DNA from: Microbulbifer salipaludis
GTDB lineage: Bacteria; Pseudomonadota; Gammaproteobacteria; Pseudomonadales; Cellvibrionaceae
Length of the DNA stretch: 64,000 bases
Reading direction: 5' to 3'
Assembly: GCF_017303155.1 (NCBI RefSeq)
Contig: NZ_JAEKJR010000002.1
Coordinates: 1,798,001-1,862,000 of the forward strand
This document shows, one piece after another, positions 7,294-14,659 of this stretch. Within the stretch, counting starts at the first letter, position 1. The number at the start of each line of letters is the position of its first letter. Made by a program: the position numbers and the translations under genes. Under the pieces are notes generated by a model. It made no database searches, was not told the DNA's origin, and worked only from the letters and a program-made list of their open reading frames with translations.

Positions 7294-9045
7294 TCATGGG
7301 GTTACCTCCGCAAAGGCACCGATATGATCCCGGAAATACTTCACACACTCCGACAGCCATTCGTGCTGGGTCTTGTCGTGCGGCTGCTCATGCACAAAGA
7401 AGAAAGTACCGGTAACACTCTTTTTCGGTGGCTTGCCAAACCCGCCAGGGGAATCGTAATAACGATTAGGCTTGCGATCCAACTCCCGGGCAGCATTCTC
7501 CAGGAACTTGTCGCGTCGCAGCGGCGAACCAGCATACGACTCTTTACACCACATCGCATAGGCCACAAACAAATCATTCGTCAGGCAGCTACAGTACGGT
7601 ACATCCAACTCTTCCGCCTTCCACTCCTTCAGGAACCGCTCCCAGCTCGGCAACCCGAAGTCAATCAGGCTCTGCTTAGCTGCCGTTACCGGCGGCTCCG
7701 TGTGAGGATGGAAGTCACCGAGGTCCACCGCCAACAACCAGGCATAAAAGGCTTCAGCACCGCCATGTTCGAGCTCAGCCGGTACCGCCTTTTTTAATTC
7801 TTCAGATAACTTCTTCTCAGGCCAGACCACCAGAAATCGACGATCGGAACCCTCAACAGGGAATGGAAGGATCTCGTTCGAGAGAAAGACAGCGTTCATA
7901 TAGTTCGCCTCTTCCCACCCGCTCACAAACTTCTTCTCAATCCGGACTGTCTTGCCGGTGATCATCTGCTTCAATGATCCTTGGTGCGAGTACTTGCTCG
8001 ACCGCGAAAAAATCTCCTCAAACACACCGTACAGAAGGTTCGACATCCAGTCCGTGTACTGTCCTTCCATCTGCTGCTGCCCGAGCGTCCGACTGTACTC
8101 ACCGTAGACCGCACGCATCACCACATCAAAGAACAGCGACTTACCCGACCCATGCACCGAGCTATGCATCAACACAGCCGACGCCATCTTTGAACCGAGA
8201 TGCTGCAACGGGTACGCCAGCCAGCGGATCAACCACTCCCAAACCTCGTTATCCTCATTGCACAACTGCCACAGCAGATGCCGGATATGTCGACACTTTT
8301 TGTCGTCTCGCTTTGGCTTCAGAGGCAGACCTCGGAACATATTGATATGCGTATCCGGATCCACCTGGCGCGATGGGTCAAACACCAGATTCTCTTTATC
8401 CACCATGCGGCGATCCGGGTGCTTGTACCAGATGTCATACGAATCGGGATATGCGTGGCGGATATCCTGCAATCGCTCCAACGTGCGCCGCTTGGCATCC
8501 CACGCCGTATCGGAAACCTCAAGATAGGTAAACCGCTCCAACATCTCACCCACTCCCCCGGCCCCCTTGTGGGCGGCCTGGCGCGCAGCGATGAACCGCT
8601 TCACATCGAGCTCTAGCACCTTGCGCTTTTCCGTGGAGTCCATGAACTCCTTGCACACTTTGGGCCCTACTTCCGCACGGAACGCAGCGGCCTTCAGTTC
8701 ACGATGCAAATGCTCGTCCCATACCTTAGTAGTGCCAGAAATCAGCGCAAAGCGCTTCAATGCATCCTCAAAGGTAATTTCGCGCGCCTCCGCAACAACA
8801 GAGGGTGCGGGAGATTCAGCAGGCTCAGATTCAGAATATTCAGGCGGGATATTATCGATCGGCGGAGCATCCGCGACGGGCGCGGCCTCTGCCTGAGATG
8901 GGTGCGGGAAGACAATCACGTTGTCAGCGCCAGCTTGGACCCGAGACATAAACTGGTCCCACTGCCGCCTCACCTCCCCAAGGCCGTGCCGGCAGTGAAT
9001 ATCGTTAAAATCCAATCCCTGATCTTTTTTATTTTCTGTTGTCAC
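7294..9045 (-). CDS. Prophage replicative helicase/ATPase (DUF5906, SF3-like)
   Basis: The 583-residue protein has a P-loop ATPase domain in its middle with Walker A SSVHGSGKSLF, followed by GVFEEI-type acidic residues and the conserved segment MNAVFLSNEILPFPVEGSDR with an arginine-finger-like DRRF. This is the DUF5906 / primase C-terminal helicase type found in many prophages, related to the D5/SF3 group. The N-terminal 200 residues are polar and poorly conserved. Its GTG start overlaps the primase stop by 4 nt, so the two are coupled as a helicase-primase pair. It would unwind phage DNA during replication. Confidence 0.85.
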   Translation of the reverse strand: MTTENKKDQGLDFNDIHCRHGLGEVRRQWDQFMSRVQAGADNVIVFPHPSQAEAAPVADAPPIDNIPPEYSESEPAESPAPSVVAEAREITFEDALKRFALISGTTKVWDEHLHRELKAAAFRAEVGPKVCKEFMDSTEKRKVLELDVKRFIAARQAAHKGAGGVGEMLERFTYLEVSDTAWDAKRRTLERLQDIRHAYPDSYDIWYKHPDRRMVDKENLVFDPSRQVDPDTHINMFRGLPLKPKRDDKKCRHIRHLLWQLCNEDNEVWEWLIRWLAYPLQHLGSKMASAVLMHSSVHGSGKSLFFDVVMRAVYGEYSRTLGQQQMEGQYTDWMSNLLYGVFEEIFSRSSKYSHQGSLKQMITGKTVRIEKKFVSGWEEANYMNAVFLSNEILPFPVEGSDRRFLVVWPEKKLSEELKKAVPAELEHGGAEAFYAWLLAVDLGDFHPHTEPPVTAAKQSLIDFGLPSWERFLKEWKAEELDVPYCSCLTNDLFVAYAMWCKESYAGSPLRRDKFLENAARELDRKPNRYYDSPGGFGKPPKKSVTGTFFFVHEQPHDKTQHEWLSECVKYFRDHIGAFAEVTP

Positions 9046-10073
9046 GCGGCGTCCTCCAACGCATCCGCCTCAGACGGAATCCAGACCGCACCACCCACTG
9101 CCTTCGCCGCCGCTCTCGCTTTGCTCACGCCCGGGTTATCCTTGGTACCCGCATCATCATCCGCCGCGAATACCAAGTGCTGTTCCGGGTAGTGCCCACG
9201 CAACTGCACCGCCACCGGCATCAGGTTGCCGCAATCAAAGCAAACCACCACCGGGCAACCCGTCGCCTCACGCACACTGGCACCAGTAGCAAACCCCTCA
9301 ACCAACACCAGCGGCATACGCGGATCCGGCTGACCGAGCCAGGCAAACAGACCACTCTTGCGACCACCGCGCAGAAACAGCTTCTTACCCTTAGGCGTGA
9401 TCACCTGTAGGTTCCAGAGGTTGCCATCGATATCGACTAGCGGCAGCGCAAAGAAGCCCTTCTTGAAGTAGTGAAATTTCGGTTGCTTATCTTTGGGGAT
9501 ATTGAAAAACGCACTAATCTCGGACCGGTCGGTAACCCGCACCGGCCCCTCTTCCCGGTGCACGATCAGCACCGGGGAATGGAAAAACTTCATACCGTGA
9601 GACTGGATCTTCTTCTGTCCCAGGTACTCACTGCTGCCCACGGGCTTTAGGTCACCGATGATTAGGTGCGCCAGCTCGGCTACCTGCCGCTGCTCCTGCA
9701 GCCGCTCCGCCACTTCACGCTCCGCATCAATCTTGCGCTGCCGCTCGCGCTCCGCCTTCTCTTTGGCCCACGCCCGCTTCTCTTCTGCAGTGAGCTCACG
9801 GCGCTCGAAGGTAAATCCCCGCTCCTTCGCCAAGGCAAACAGCGTACCAATGCCAACACCGCCAGCACCGCGCACACTCTTCCAGGTAGAGCGCGCATCT
9901 GCAGCGCGGTACTTACTGTGCCCCTTGCTCCAATCATCCCAGGCATCAAAACCGGAATCACCAAATTCCGACTTGATCGACATCGCCAAGCGCGCCCAGG
10001 TATCCCGGTCGCACTCAGGGTCGAGAAAGCTCAACGCCCGGCACACATCGTCCAGCGTACATTGATCATGCAT
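9042..10073 (-). CDS. Prophage TOPRIM primase with N-terminal PriCT-2-like domain
   Basis: The 343-residue protein starts with a PriCT_2-like domain (about residues 10-85; SFLDPECDRDTWARLAMSIK, FDAWDDWSKG, then AADARSTWKS) seen in primase-polymerase proteins. It continues with a basic coiled-coil linker (RRELTAEEKRAWAKEKAERE). A TOPRIM domain occupies about 240-330 (LVLVEGFATGASV with the metal-binding Glu and VFAADDDAGTK with the Asp-rich motif). It would make RNA primers for prophage replication. The next gene downstream encodes the helicase. The ATG at 10073 is the first start in frame. Confidence 0.87.
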   Translation of the reverse strand: MHDQCTLDDVCRALSFLDPECDRDTWARLAMSIKSEFGDSGFDAWDDWSKGHSKYRAADARSTWKSVRGAGGVGIGTLFALAKERGFTFERRELTAEEKRAWAKEKAERERQRKIDAEREVAERLQEQRQVAELAHLIIGDLKPVGSSEYLGQKKIQSHGMKFFHSPVLIVHREEGPVRVTDRSEISAFFNIPKDKQPKFHYFKKGFFALPLVDIDGNLWNLQVITPKGKKLFLRGGRKSGLFAWLGQPDPRMPLVLVEGFATGASVREATGCPVVVCFDCGNLMPVAVQLRGHYPEQHLVFAADDDAGTKDNPGVSKARAAAKAVGGAVWIPSEADALEDAA

Positions 10074-10210
10074 TCAGAAATCCCCCTAAGACTAATGCGC
10101 AAGCCGCGCAGTTAAAGTGCCGTCTCTCCGGCTGTCACACCACTGGGCAGGTGTCGCAACCCCCTGTATGCTCAAAGTCCCTCAACCATCAGCAACACAA
10201 GGAAATGAAA

Positions 10211-10441
10211 ATGCTGTTAGACGTCTACACCAAGAACTTCGCACTGGTCGCCCGCCACGAACTGGACAACCAGCATGTACCCCGCACGGGAGAGATCATC
10301 GTGGTCAACGAAGAGGAACACCTTGTGCACAACGTTGAGCACAAGGTGGTCGGCAACCGGCTGGAAACACTGGTGAGCTGCCACCGGAGTTCAGGCCCGA
10401 TGAACCGCAGAATTGTTCTTCAAGAGAATGGTTGGCTGTAG
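10211..10441 (+). CDS. Small hypothetical phage protein
   Basis: The 76-residue protein (MLLDVYTKNFALVARHELDN onward) is mostly beta-strand-like, with GEIIVVNEEEHLVHNVEHKV at its centre; I recognise no family. Two ATGs are close together; the Shine-Dalgarno AAGGAA at 10199-10204 is 6 nt from the ATG at 10211, so I prefer it over 10205. It reads away from the primase gene, and its last 51 nt overlap the convergent regulator gene at 10391-10846. The good ribosome site and codon bias support a real gene. Confidence 0.6.
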   Translation: MLLDVYTKNFALVARHELDNQHVPRTGEIIVVNEEEHLVHNVEHKVVGNRLETLVSCHRSSGPMNRRIVLQENGWL

Positions 10442-10846
10442 ATCTGCAGACAGCGCCTCAATATCAGCCAAGATCGCGCTCACCCGTTGGTGCAGCGCGT
10501 TCTGCTCGCAGTCCGGCGGGGCCCCAACGGCAGAACAGGCCTGAGCCAAATGCGACTCTGCCATCAGCAGGTTTTTCAGAAAGCCAAGCACCTGATGCGA
10601 GTCGAGCATCACCGACCCAGCAACAGGTACCAGCTGGTCTTTCATCTCACCCTCACCTGTCGCCAACCAGGTCGCAGTTACGCCCAGGGCCAACGCAATT
10701 TTCACCAGGTGCTTGGACCCATAGGACTTGCCTGATTCAACCAAGGCATAGGAAGGCTGCGTGATCCCAACCGCGTCAGCGACCTCCTGCTGAGTCAAAC
10801 CGGCCAGCTGGCGCGCGGTCAGCAATCTGTCTTTTAGTTCCTGCAT
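10391..10846 (-). CDS. XRE-family HTH regulator
   Basis: The 151-residue protein has a classic XRE/Cro-C1 helix-turn-helix at about residues 2-58 (LTARQLAGLTQQEVADAVGI, then QPSYALVESGK). The all-helical C-terminal region (about 70-150) has no LexA-type Ser-Lys peptidase residues, so RecA-stimulated self-cleavage is not expected. A strong AGGGGG Shine-Dalgarno supports ATG at 10846; longer in-frame extensions have none. It sits between the replication genes and the divergent Cro/repressor pair, so it may control the leftward replication operon or serve as a second lysogeny regulator. Confidence 0.82.
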   Translation of the reverse strand: MQELKDRLLTARQLAGLTQQEVADAVGITQPSYALVESGKSYGSKHLVKIALALGVTATWLATGEGEMKDQLVPVAGSVMLDSHQVLGFLKNLLMAESHLAQACSAVGAPPDCEQNALHQRVSAILADIEALSADLQPTILLKNNSAVHRA

Positions 10847-10990
10847 ACAATCCCCCTGTATAAATATCCATCTGTAGTAATTGATCACCAAACCCCGCCC
10901 CCTTCGGCACAATGGCCACATAACAAATACAGATTGGGGAATGGATAATGGTTATTTGTGTACTTCTCTCACCGACCAACCCACGGCCGG

Positions 10991-11239
10991 TTAACTTGCC
11001 TTGCGGCTTGATTCAGCTACTCCAGAATCATTCTGAGCGTCCTGCGGATGAAAAATATCCGGGCGCAGACACTCCTTCGAAACCTGACCATTGGTCAGCA
11101 GATCAATCTGTAGCGCCCGCACTACGGGTATTCCTCGCTTCTTCCAATGGCTGACCGCCATAGAGGTGACTCCGGCCTGCCGTGCCAACTCGCCGGCAGA
11201 TCCAAAGTGCTTAATTGCATCTTCGATTGCTTCAGACAT
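10991..11239 (-). CDS. Cro/YdaS-family HTH regulator
   Basis: The 82-residue protein (MSEAIEDAIKHFGSAGELAR onward) is a small helix-turn-helix protein of the YdaS/Cro type; its recognition region is VTSMAVSHWKKRG. It reads divergently from the 11324-11941 regulator, and the 17-bp operator arm at 11240-11256 abuts its start codon, so the leader is operator DNA. The lambda analogy is Cro versus repressor on a shared operator. I chose ATG at 11239; the frame is open to 11278 but would run through the operator. It may equally act as the antitoxin-like partner seen in YdaS/YdaT modules, although no YdaT is evident. Confidence 0.78.
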   Translation of the reverse strand: MSEAIEDAIKHFGSAGELARQAGVTSMAVSHWKKRGIPVVRALQIDLLTNGQVSKECLRPDIFHPQDAQNDSGVAESSRKAS

Positions 11240-11291
11240 AGATAGAACCCACTTGTTTACATCGGCAAGTATAAACATGTGGGTTCTATCT
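11240..11291. promoter_or_regulatory. Divergent operator: 17-bp inverted repeat AGATAGAACCCACWTGT
   Basis: AGATAGAACCCACTTGT (11240-11256) and ACATGTGGGTTCTATCT (11275-11291) form an inverted repeat with one mismatch and an 18-bp spacer containing TATAAA. The element fills the gap between two divergent HTH genes. The same CCCACATGT core recurs at the promoter of the early operon near 12,910-12,975. Confidence 0.75.
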
Positions 11292-11323
11292 CGGCAATAG
11301 GTGCAGGTGTAAACTTTGTGGTT

Positions 11324-11941
11324 ATGGAAAAGAAACGCTCGGAAGAGTCAAAAATTAAGGGAGCCGAATTTGAGCGCCTGGCGAGAGCCGCCGGCATCAA
11401 GTGGGCCGATCTTGCGCGTGAGCTGGGCGTAAACCCTCAGACCATTACTCACTGGCGGAAGCGCGGCGTTGCTGCCGCCCATTCTGTAAGAGTGTCACAA
11501 CTGCTGGGATGCGAGCCAACTGACATCAGCTGGATTGCCGAATCACTCGCAAACGCAACGGTTGAAAGCTTAAGAAAGGCTAACCTCAATCTGTTAGCTG
11601 TCGAGCGAAGCGAAGAAGACCTGCTGGAGTCGCTGTCCCCAGGCGCATTCTCAGCATTCATGCGCGGGCTCGAGGACAATAAAAATCTCAGTTACCAAAG
11701 AGCGAGAGAGATCGAGAAGCTTCTGAAGCTACCTCCATCCTGGCTAGATAAGCCACATACAGCAGAACCGGCACCAACTTATAGCCAGCACGAATCAGCT
11801 AACCAACCTGCAGAACAGATACCTAGCGAAGCCCAAAGCCTGATTAAGCTGATTATAAAAACAGCAAGAAATGGAACATTACTCCCGGAACATATCAAAC
11901 TCGTTAAACAGCAAATCCAAATGCTAACCGGGGCAAAATAA
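11324..11941 (+). CDS. Putative prophage repressor (HTH, no peptidase domain)
   Basis: The 205-residue protein has an N-terminal Cro/YdaS-type helix-turn-helix (about residues 12-60; AGIKWADLARELGVNPQTIT, then HWRKRGV) and a second region with HTH-like spacing (SYQRAREIEKLLKLPPSWLD, about 125-145). The tail is polar. It is larger than the divergent Cro-like protein but shares the HW-R/K-KRG recognition segment, suggesting that both read the same operator. No Ser/Lys autopeptidase motif is visible, so induction would need another route, such as an antirepressor. ATG at 11324 is preferred; longer forms would begin inside the operator. Confidence 0.72.
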   Translation: MEKKRSEESKIKGAEFERLARAAGIKWADLARELGVNPQTITHWRKRGVAAAHSVRVSQLLGCEPTDISWIAESLANATVESLRKANLNLLAVERSEEDLLESLSPGAFSAFMRGLEDNKNLSYQRAREIEKLLKLPPSWLDKPHTAEPAPTYSQHESANQPAEQIPSEAQSLIKLIIKTARNGTLLPEHIKLVKQQIQMLTGAK

Positions 11942-11965
11942 CCGGACAGATACCCCACAAAGCAC

Positions 11966-12850
11966 TCAGCGCGCAGATTCAGATTCAACCATCGCAAAGA
12001 AATCACTTTCTACCAACACCCGGATAGGGACGCCCTGCTGAATCAGCGCCTCAGCCTTCAAGTGCTTGGAGCTTTTCTCTTTCCCTGCAAGCTTAGAGGT
12101 ATCCTGGTCGCCCACTACGAGAATAGTGGTTTTTTTCGTTACGCCACCTTTGACCTCGCAACCCAACTCAGCGGCCACTGCCTTAGCTTCCGCACGCGGC
12201 ACCGCGAGGCTGCCGGTAAATACTACTTGCTCCCCGAACAGCGGCCCATCGGGATTTGGCTCAGGATCATTTGTACGAGCACGCAGAGCGGGTGCCCGGC
12301 GCACCATATCCCTGAGCAGCTCCAACCCGACCCCAGACTCTGCCGCAGCCCGCAAAACTACTTCAGCAGCGGCCCTAGCGTCCTCCAACGCATCGTGGTG
12401 CCGAAATTCAATTCCCAGGTAGCCAGTGATGCTAGCGAGCCCGTAACCCCTTTTGGCAAATTGGCTCCACACGCGGCGAACCACCACAGAAGAATCCAAC
12501 CATTCAATCCCCTCCAAAGACTCAGGACTGAACGCAAACGCCCGCCGCAGTGAGGTTCGATCATAGCTAGTATGGCTAACCACAACCCTACCCTTAAACA
12601 GGGTTAAAATTTGGGGAGCAATGTCGCGGAACACCGGCGCATCCCGCACGTCCTCCTCATCTATTCCGTGGACCGATACGCACTGATCGTCAAACCAATC
12701 ATCAGGGTCCACAAGCGTTTTCCACTCTTCGACGACCGCCCCTGCCTCCACAACGACAATCCCAATCTGGCAAATACTCGCCATATTTGGATTAGCCGTC
12801 TCTACATCGACCGCCACAAAATTCAGGCTCTCTAAGTACGAATCATCCAT
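11966..12850 (-). CDS. DnaQ-like 3'-5' exonuclease with C-terminal BRCT domain
   Basis: The 294-residue protein has an epsilon-type DEDDh exonuclease domain (about residues 9-170) with ExoI Asp15-Glu17 in AVDVETAN, an ExoII Asp in SHTSYDR (Asp97) and ExoIII HHDALEDAR with the catalytic His and Asp157. A BRCT domain follows at about 203-290 (LFGEQVVFTGSLAVPRAEAK, then TKKTTILVVGD), the NAD-ligase/RFC1 type that binds 5'-phosphate DNA ends. It would trim 3' ends in repair or replication. It is transcribed alone, leftward, away from the operator-controlled early promoter. Host homologues exist, so it may be a captured host gene. Confidence 0.88.
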   Translation of the reverse strand: MDDSYLESLNFVAVDVETANPNMASICQIGIVVVEAGAVVEEWKTLVDPDDWFDDQCVSVHGIDEEDVRDAPVFRDIAPQILTLFKGRVVVSHTSYDRTSLRRAFAFSPESLEGIEWLDSSVVVRRVWSQFAKRGYGLASITGYLGIEFRHHDALEDARAAAEVVLRAAAESGVGLELLRDMVRRAPALRARTNDPEPNPDGPLFGEQVVFTGSLAVPRAEAKAVAAELGCEVKGGVTKKTTILVVGDQDTSKLAGKEKSSKHLKAEALIQQGVPIRVLVESDFFAMVESESAR

Positions 12851-12908
12851 GACACACCCCTTCTGACGTTATTCAGGAAGCATAAACAACACATTTGTAC
12901 AGATAAAT

Positions 12909-12974
12909 AACCCACATGTTGACAGGAGATAACCCACATGTTTATTCTTGACTCATCGAATAACCAAGTGGGTT
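12909..12974 (+). promoter_or_regulatory. Operator-controlled early promoter (pR-like)
   Basis: TTGACA (12919-12924), an 18-nt spacer and TATTCT (12943-12948) form a good sigma-70 promoter pointing at the early operon. Operator half-sites AACCCACATGT lie at 12909-12919 (ending at the -35) and 12931-12941 (inside the spacer). An inverted copy, CAAGTGGGTT, is at 12965-12974, just before the first ATG. Bound repressor would block RNA polymerase directly. Confidence 0.78.
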
Positions 12975-12980
12975 CTACAA

Positions 12981-13331
12981 ATGTCGGTCAGAGCAAAAGC
13001 CACCCCAACCTACCGTCCCCTGGCACCACGCCAAGCCGAAGCGCTCACCCACCGTGCGCGCGGCCTGTCGCAGGCTGAAACAGCAGCGGCCATGGGGTGC
13101 TCTGTGGGCAACGTCAGCAACCTAATGGCCGAGTGCTTCTTCAAGCTCCACGCCCGCGGCAGTGTCGACGCCGTTGCCAAAGCGGTGCAGCACGGCCTGA
13201 TCCAATTCGCACTGGTAGCCACCATCCTCGCCGGCGTCGGTCCTGACGCGAGCGAACAGATGCGCACCCGCTTCCAGCGCCGCCCCACTATTCGAACTAT
13301 TCGCATCCGCAACCGTGAGGATCTCGCATGA
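12981..13331 (+). CDS. LuxR/GerE-type HTH protein, first gene of the early operon
   Basis: The 116-residue protein consists mainly of a GerE/LuxR-type helix-turn-helix at about residues 12-75 (LAPRQAEALTHRARGLSQAE, then TAAAMGCSVGNVSNLMAECF), with no sensor or receiver domain. The C-terminus is Arg-rich. As the first product from the operator-controlled promoter it could be an early activator. Its ATG at 12981 follows the third operator copy directly; the leader is short and the Shine-Dalgarno is weak. The next gene begins within its stop codon. Confidence 0.75.
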   Translation: MSVRAKATPTYRPLAPRQAEALTHRARGLSQAETAAAMGCSVGNVSNLMAECFFKLHARGSVDAVAKAVQHGLIQFALVATILAGVGPDASEQMRTRFQRRPTIRTIRIRNREDLA

Positions 13332-13516
13332 ACGTGTACATACACCCGAGCGCACTCAGCGTGGAAAACGTGCGCAATCTGGAGCGCAGCACCGGCCTGA
13401 TGGCGGTACCGACTGGCAAAGGCAATGTGAAGCTGGCCAAGCCGAAACCGCGCCTGGTGCGCGTGGTAACCCAGCCCAACAACGACTGGCCGCCCTATGG
13501 AGGAGATGCCGCGTGA
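13328..13516 (+). CDS. Small hypothetical early protein
   Basis: This 62-residue protein (MNVYIHPSALSVENVRNLER onward) is basic and has no recognised family. Its ATG overlaps the previous stop (ATGA) and its stop overlaps the next start (GTGA), so it is translationally coupled on both sides. That is the main support for it being real. The ending NDWPPYGGDAA is Pro/Gly-rich and probably unstructured. Confidence 0.6.
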   Translation: MNVYIHPSALSVENVRNLERSTGLMAVPTGKGNVKLAKPKPRLVRVVTQPNNDWPPYGGDAA

Positions 13517-13830
13517 GCACCATGACTTTTACCGAAGCGGCCAACAGCGTAGAAGCGCTGCTGACCATCGAGAGCTACCAGAGCGGCAGCAGTGAAATCG
13601 CCGCGCTGGTTCTGCTCAGCGCCTGGAACAGTTACGACTTCGCCGTACCCGTGGCCGAACTCGCTCGCCTGGATCCAGACAACTACCGCCACGCCCTGCG
13701 CGTGCTCACCTTGCGCTACAGCGGCCACGAGCCGCACACCGTAATCGAGAACGGCGACGCGCGCTTCAAAGCCCTGCACGACCGCTGGGCGCACCTGAAA
13801 ATCACAGAACAAACAGGAGCGGCAGCGTGA
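13513..13830 (+). CDS. Hypothetical early protein
   Basis: The 105-residue protein (VSTMTFTEAANSVEALLTIE onward) is mainly helical and acidic, with a central AALVLLSAWNSYDFAVPVAE segment; I do not recognise it. The start is GTG at 13513, overlapping the previous stop and preceded by a strong GGAGGA with 8-nt spacing. Its stop overlaps the next ATG. The helical repeats and lack of cysteines do not point to a particular enzyme. Confidence 0.65.
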   Translation: MSTMTFTEAANSVEALLTIESYQSGSSEIAALVLLSAWNSYDFAVPVAELARLDPDNYRHALRVLTLRYSGHEPHTVIENGDARFKALHDRWAHLKITEQTGAAA

Positions 13831-14192
13831 CGACGGGACACCAGCCCACGGGGAAACAGCCAACGAATCCACCCACAAACAAGGTGGCCAAAGGCATCAG
13901 AGGCATGAAGCACGACCACGGCAAACCCCAGTGGAACCTGTTGCCCTGGCACGGCGTGGAAGAAGTGGTGGAGGTACTGACCTTCGGTGCCAAGAAGTAC
14001 GCACCAGACAACTGGCGCCACGTCACCGACGCCCGCGGCCGCTACTCCGCTGCCGCACTGCGCCATATCAGCGCCTTTATGCAGGGGCAGGAGCGCGACG
14101 AAGAGACAGACTTACACCACCTGGCACACGCAACCTGCTGCCTGCTGTTCCTGCTGGAGATACTCCAGTTTCAGGAAGCGGACGGTGAATGA
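13827..14192 (+). CDS. MazG-like dATP/dGTP diphosphohydrolase (DUF5664 family)
   Basis: The 121-residue protein matches the DUF5664 / dGTP-diphosphohydrolase N-terminal family: GKPQWNLLPWHGVEEVVEVL, GAKKYAPDNWRHV, RYSAAALRHISAFMQGQERD, then ETDLHHLAHATCCLLFLLEI. The Glu/Asp pairs of the helical bundle (VEEVVEV, DEETD) are the expected metal ligands. Relatives such as MazZ of cyanophage S-2L hydrolyse dGTP to dGMP. That reaction feeds 2-aminoadenine DNA synthesis in Z-genome phages, but no PurZ or DatZ lies here. A role in trimming the dNTP pool or in signal-nucleotide removal is more likely. It is coupled to both neighbours by short overlaps. Confidence 0.82.
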   Translation: MTTGHQPTGKQPTNPPTNKVAKGIRGMKHDHGKPQWNLLPWHGVEEVVEVLTFGAKKYAPDNWRHVTDARGRYSAAALRHISAFMQGQERDEETDLHHLAHATCCLLFLLEILQFQEADGE

Positions 14193-14340
14193 ATTTTCCC
14201 AACTGCTGCAAATCGTCCAGGACCTGAAACACCGGGTCGACGCGCAGCAGCTGCAACTGGACATCCAGCGCGAACAGATTGCCGAGCTCACCGAGCAGTT
14301 GTACGGCCAAACCGAACGACCAGAGGACAAAGCCAAATGA
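14185..14340 (+). CDS. Small coiled-coil protein
   Basis: This 51-residue protein (VNEFSQLLQIVQDLKHRVDA onward) is a single predicted coiled coil with heptad-spaced Leu/Ile/Val and a charged tail. It starts with GTG at 14185, 8 nt inside the end of the previous gene, with an AGGAAG Shine-Dalgarno 7 nt upstream. Its stop overlaps the next ATG. Such short coils often act as oligomerisation or accessory peptides; no family is recognised. Confidence 0.55.
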   Translation: MNEFSQLLQIVQDLKHRVDAQQLQLDIQREQIAELTEQLYGQTERPEDKAK

Positions 14341-14627
14341 GAGAGAAATTACTCACCCTCACCCAGGCAGCGCGCCAGCTCGGTATCGGCCGCAACACCC
14401 TGCTGAAAAAGCTGCGCGATCACGGCCTGCTGCTGAACAGCGAGAGATTTACCTGCGCCCCCAGCAAGGCAGCAGTGACTAACGGCCTGCTGCACCCAAA
14501 GCTCAGCGAGTTTTATCGCGGCCCGGTGCGCGTACAACACATCACCGCCCACGTCACCGCCGCGGGCCTGGTGCACATCAAAGACTTGCTGGACCGAGAA
14601 GCCGAAGAAACGGCCAGCGCAAGCTAA
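14337..14627 (+). CDS. KilA-C (antirepressor C-terminal)-like DNA-binding protein
   Basis: The 96-residue protein resembles the KilA-C/ANT domain of phage antirepressors. LTLTQAARQLGIGRNTLLKK forms the helix-turn-helix, followed by the linker NGLLHPKLSEFYRGP and the closing ITAHVTAAGLVHIKDLL that mirrors the usual TxxGxxxI end. The usual N-terminal Bro or Rha domain is absent, so this is a stand-alone C-terminal module. Since the putative repressor lacks a peptidase, an antirepressor-like protein in the operon is of interest for induction. Start ATG overlaps the previous stop. Confidence 0.6.
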   Translation: MREKLLTLTQAARQLGIGRNTLLKKLRDHGLLLNSERFTCAPSKAAVTNGLLHPKLSEFYRGPVRVQHITAHVTAAGLVHIKDLLDREAEETASAS

Positions 14628-14659
14628 CCGCCCCGACATTCATAACAACGGAGGAATCC

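Noticed and set aside
13827..14192. Evidence for a 2-aminoadenine (Z) genome
   Set aside because: Only the diphosphohydrolase relative is present; PurZ and DatZ are not in the window.
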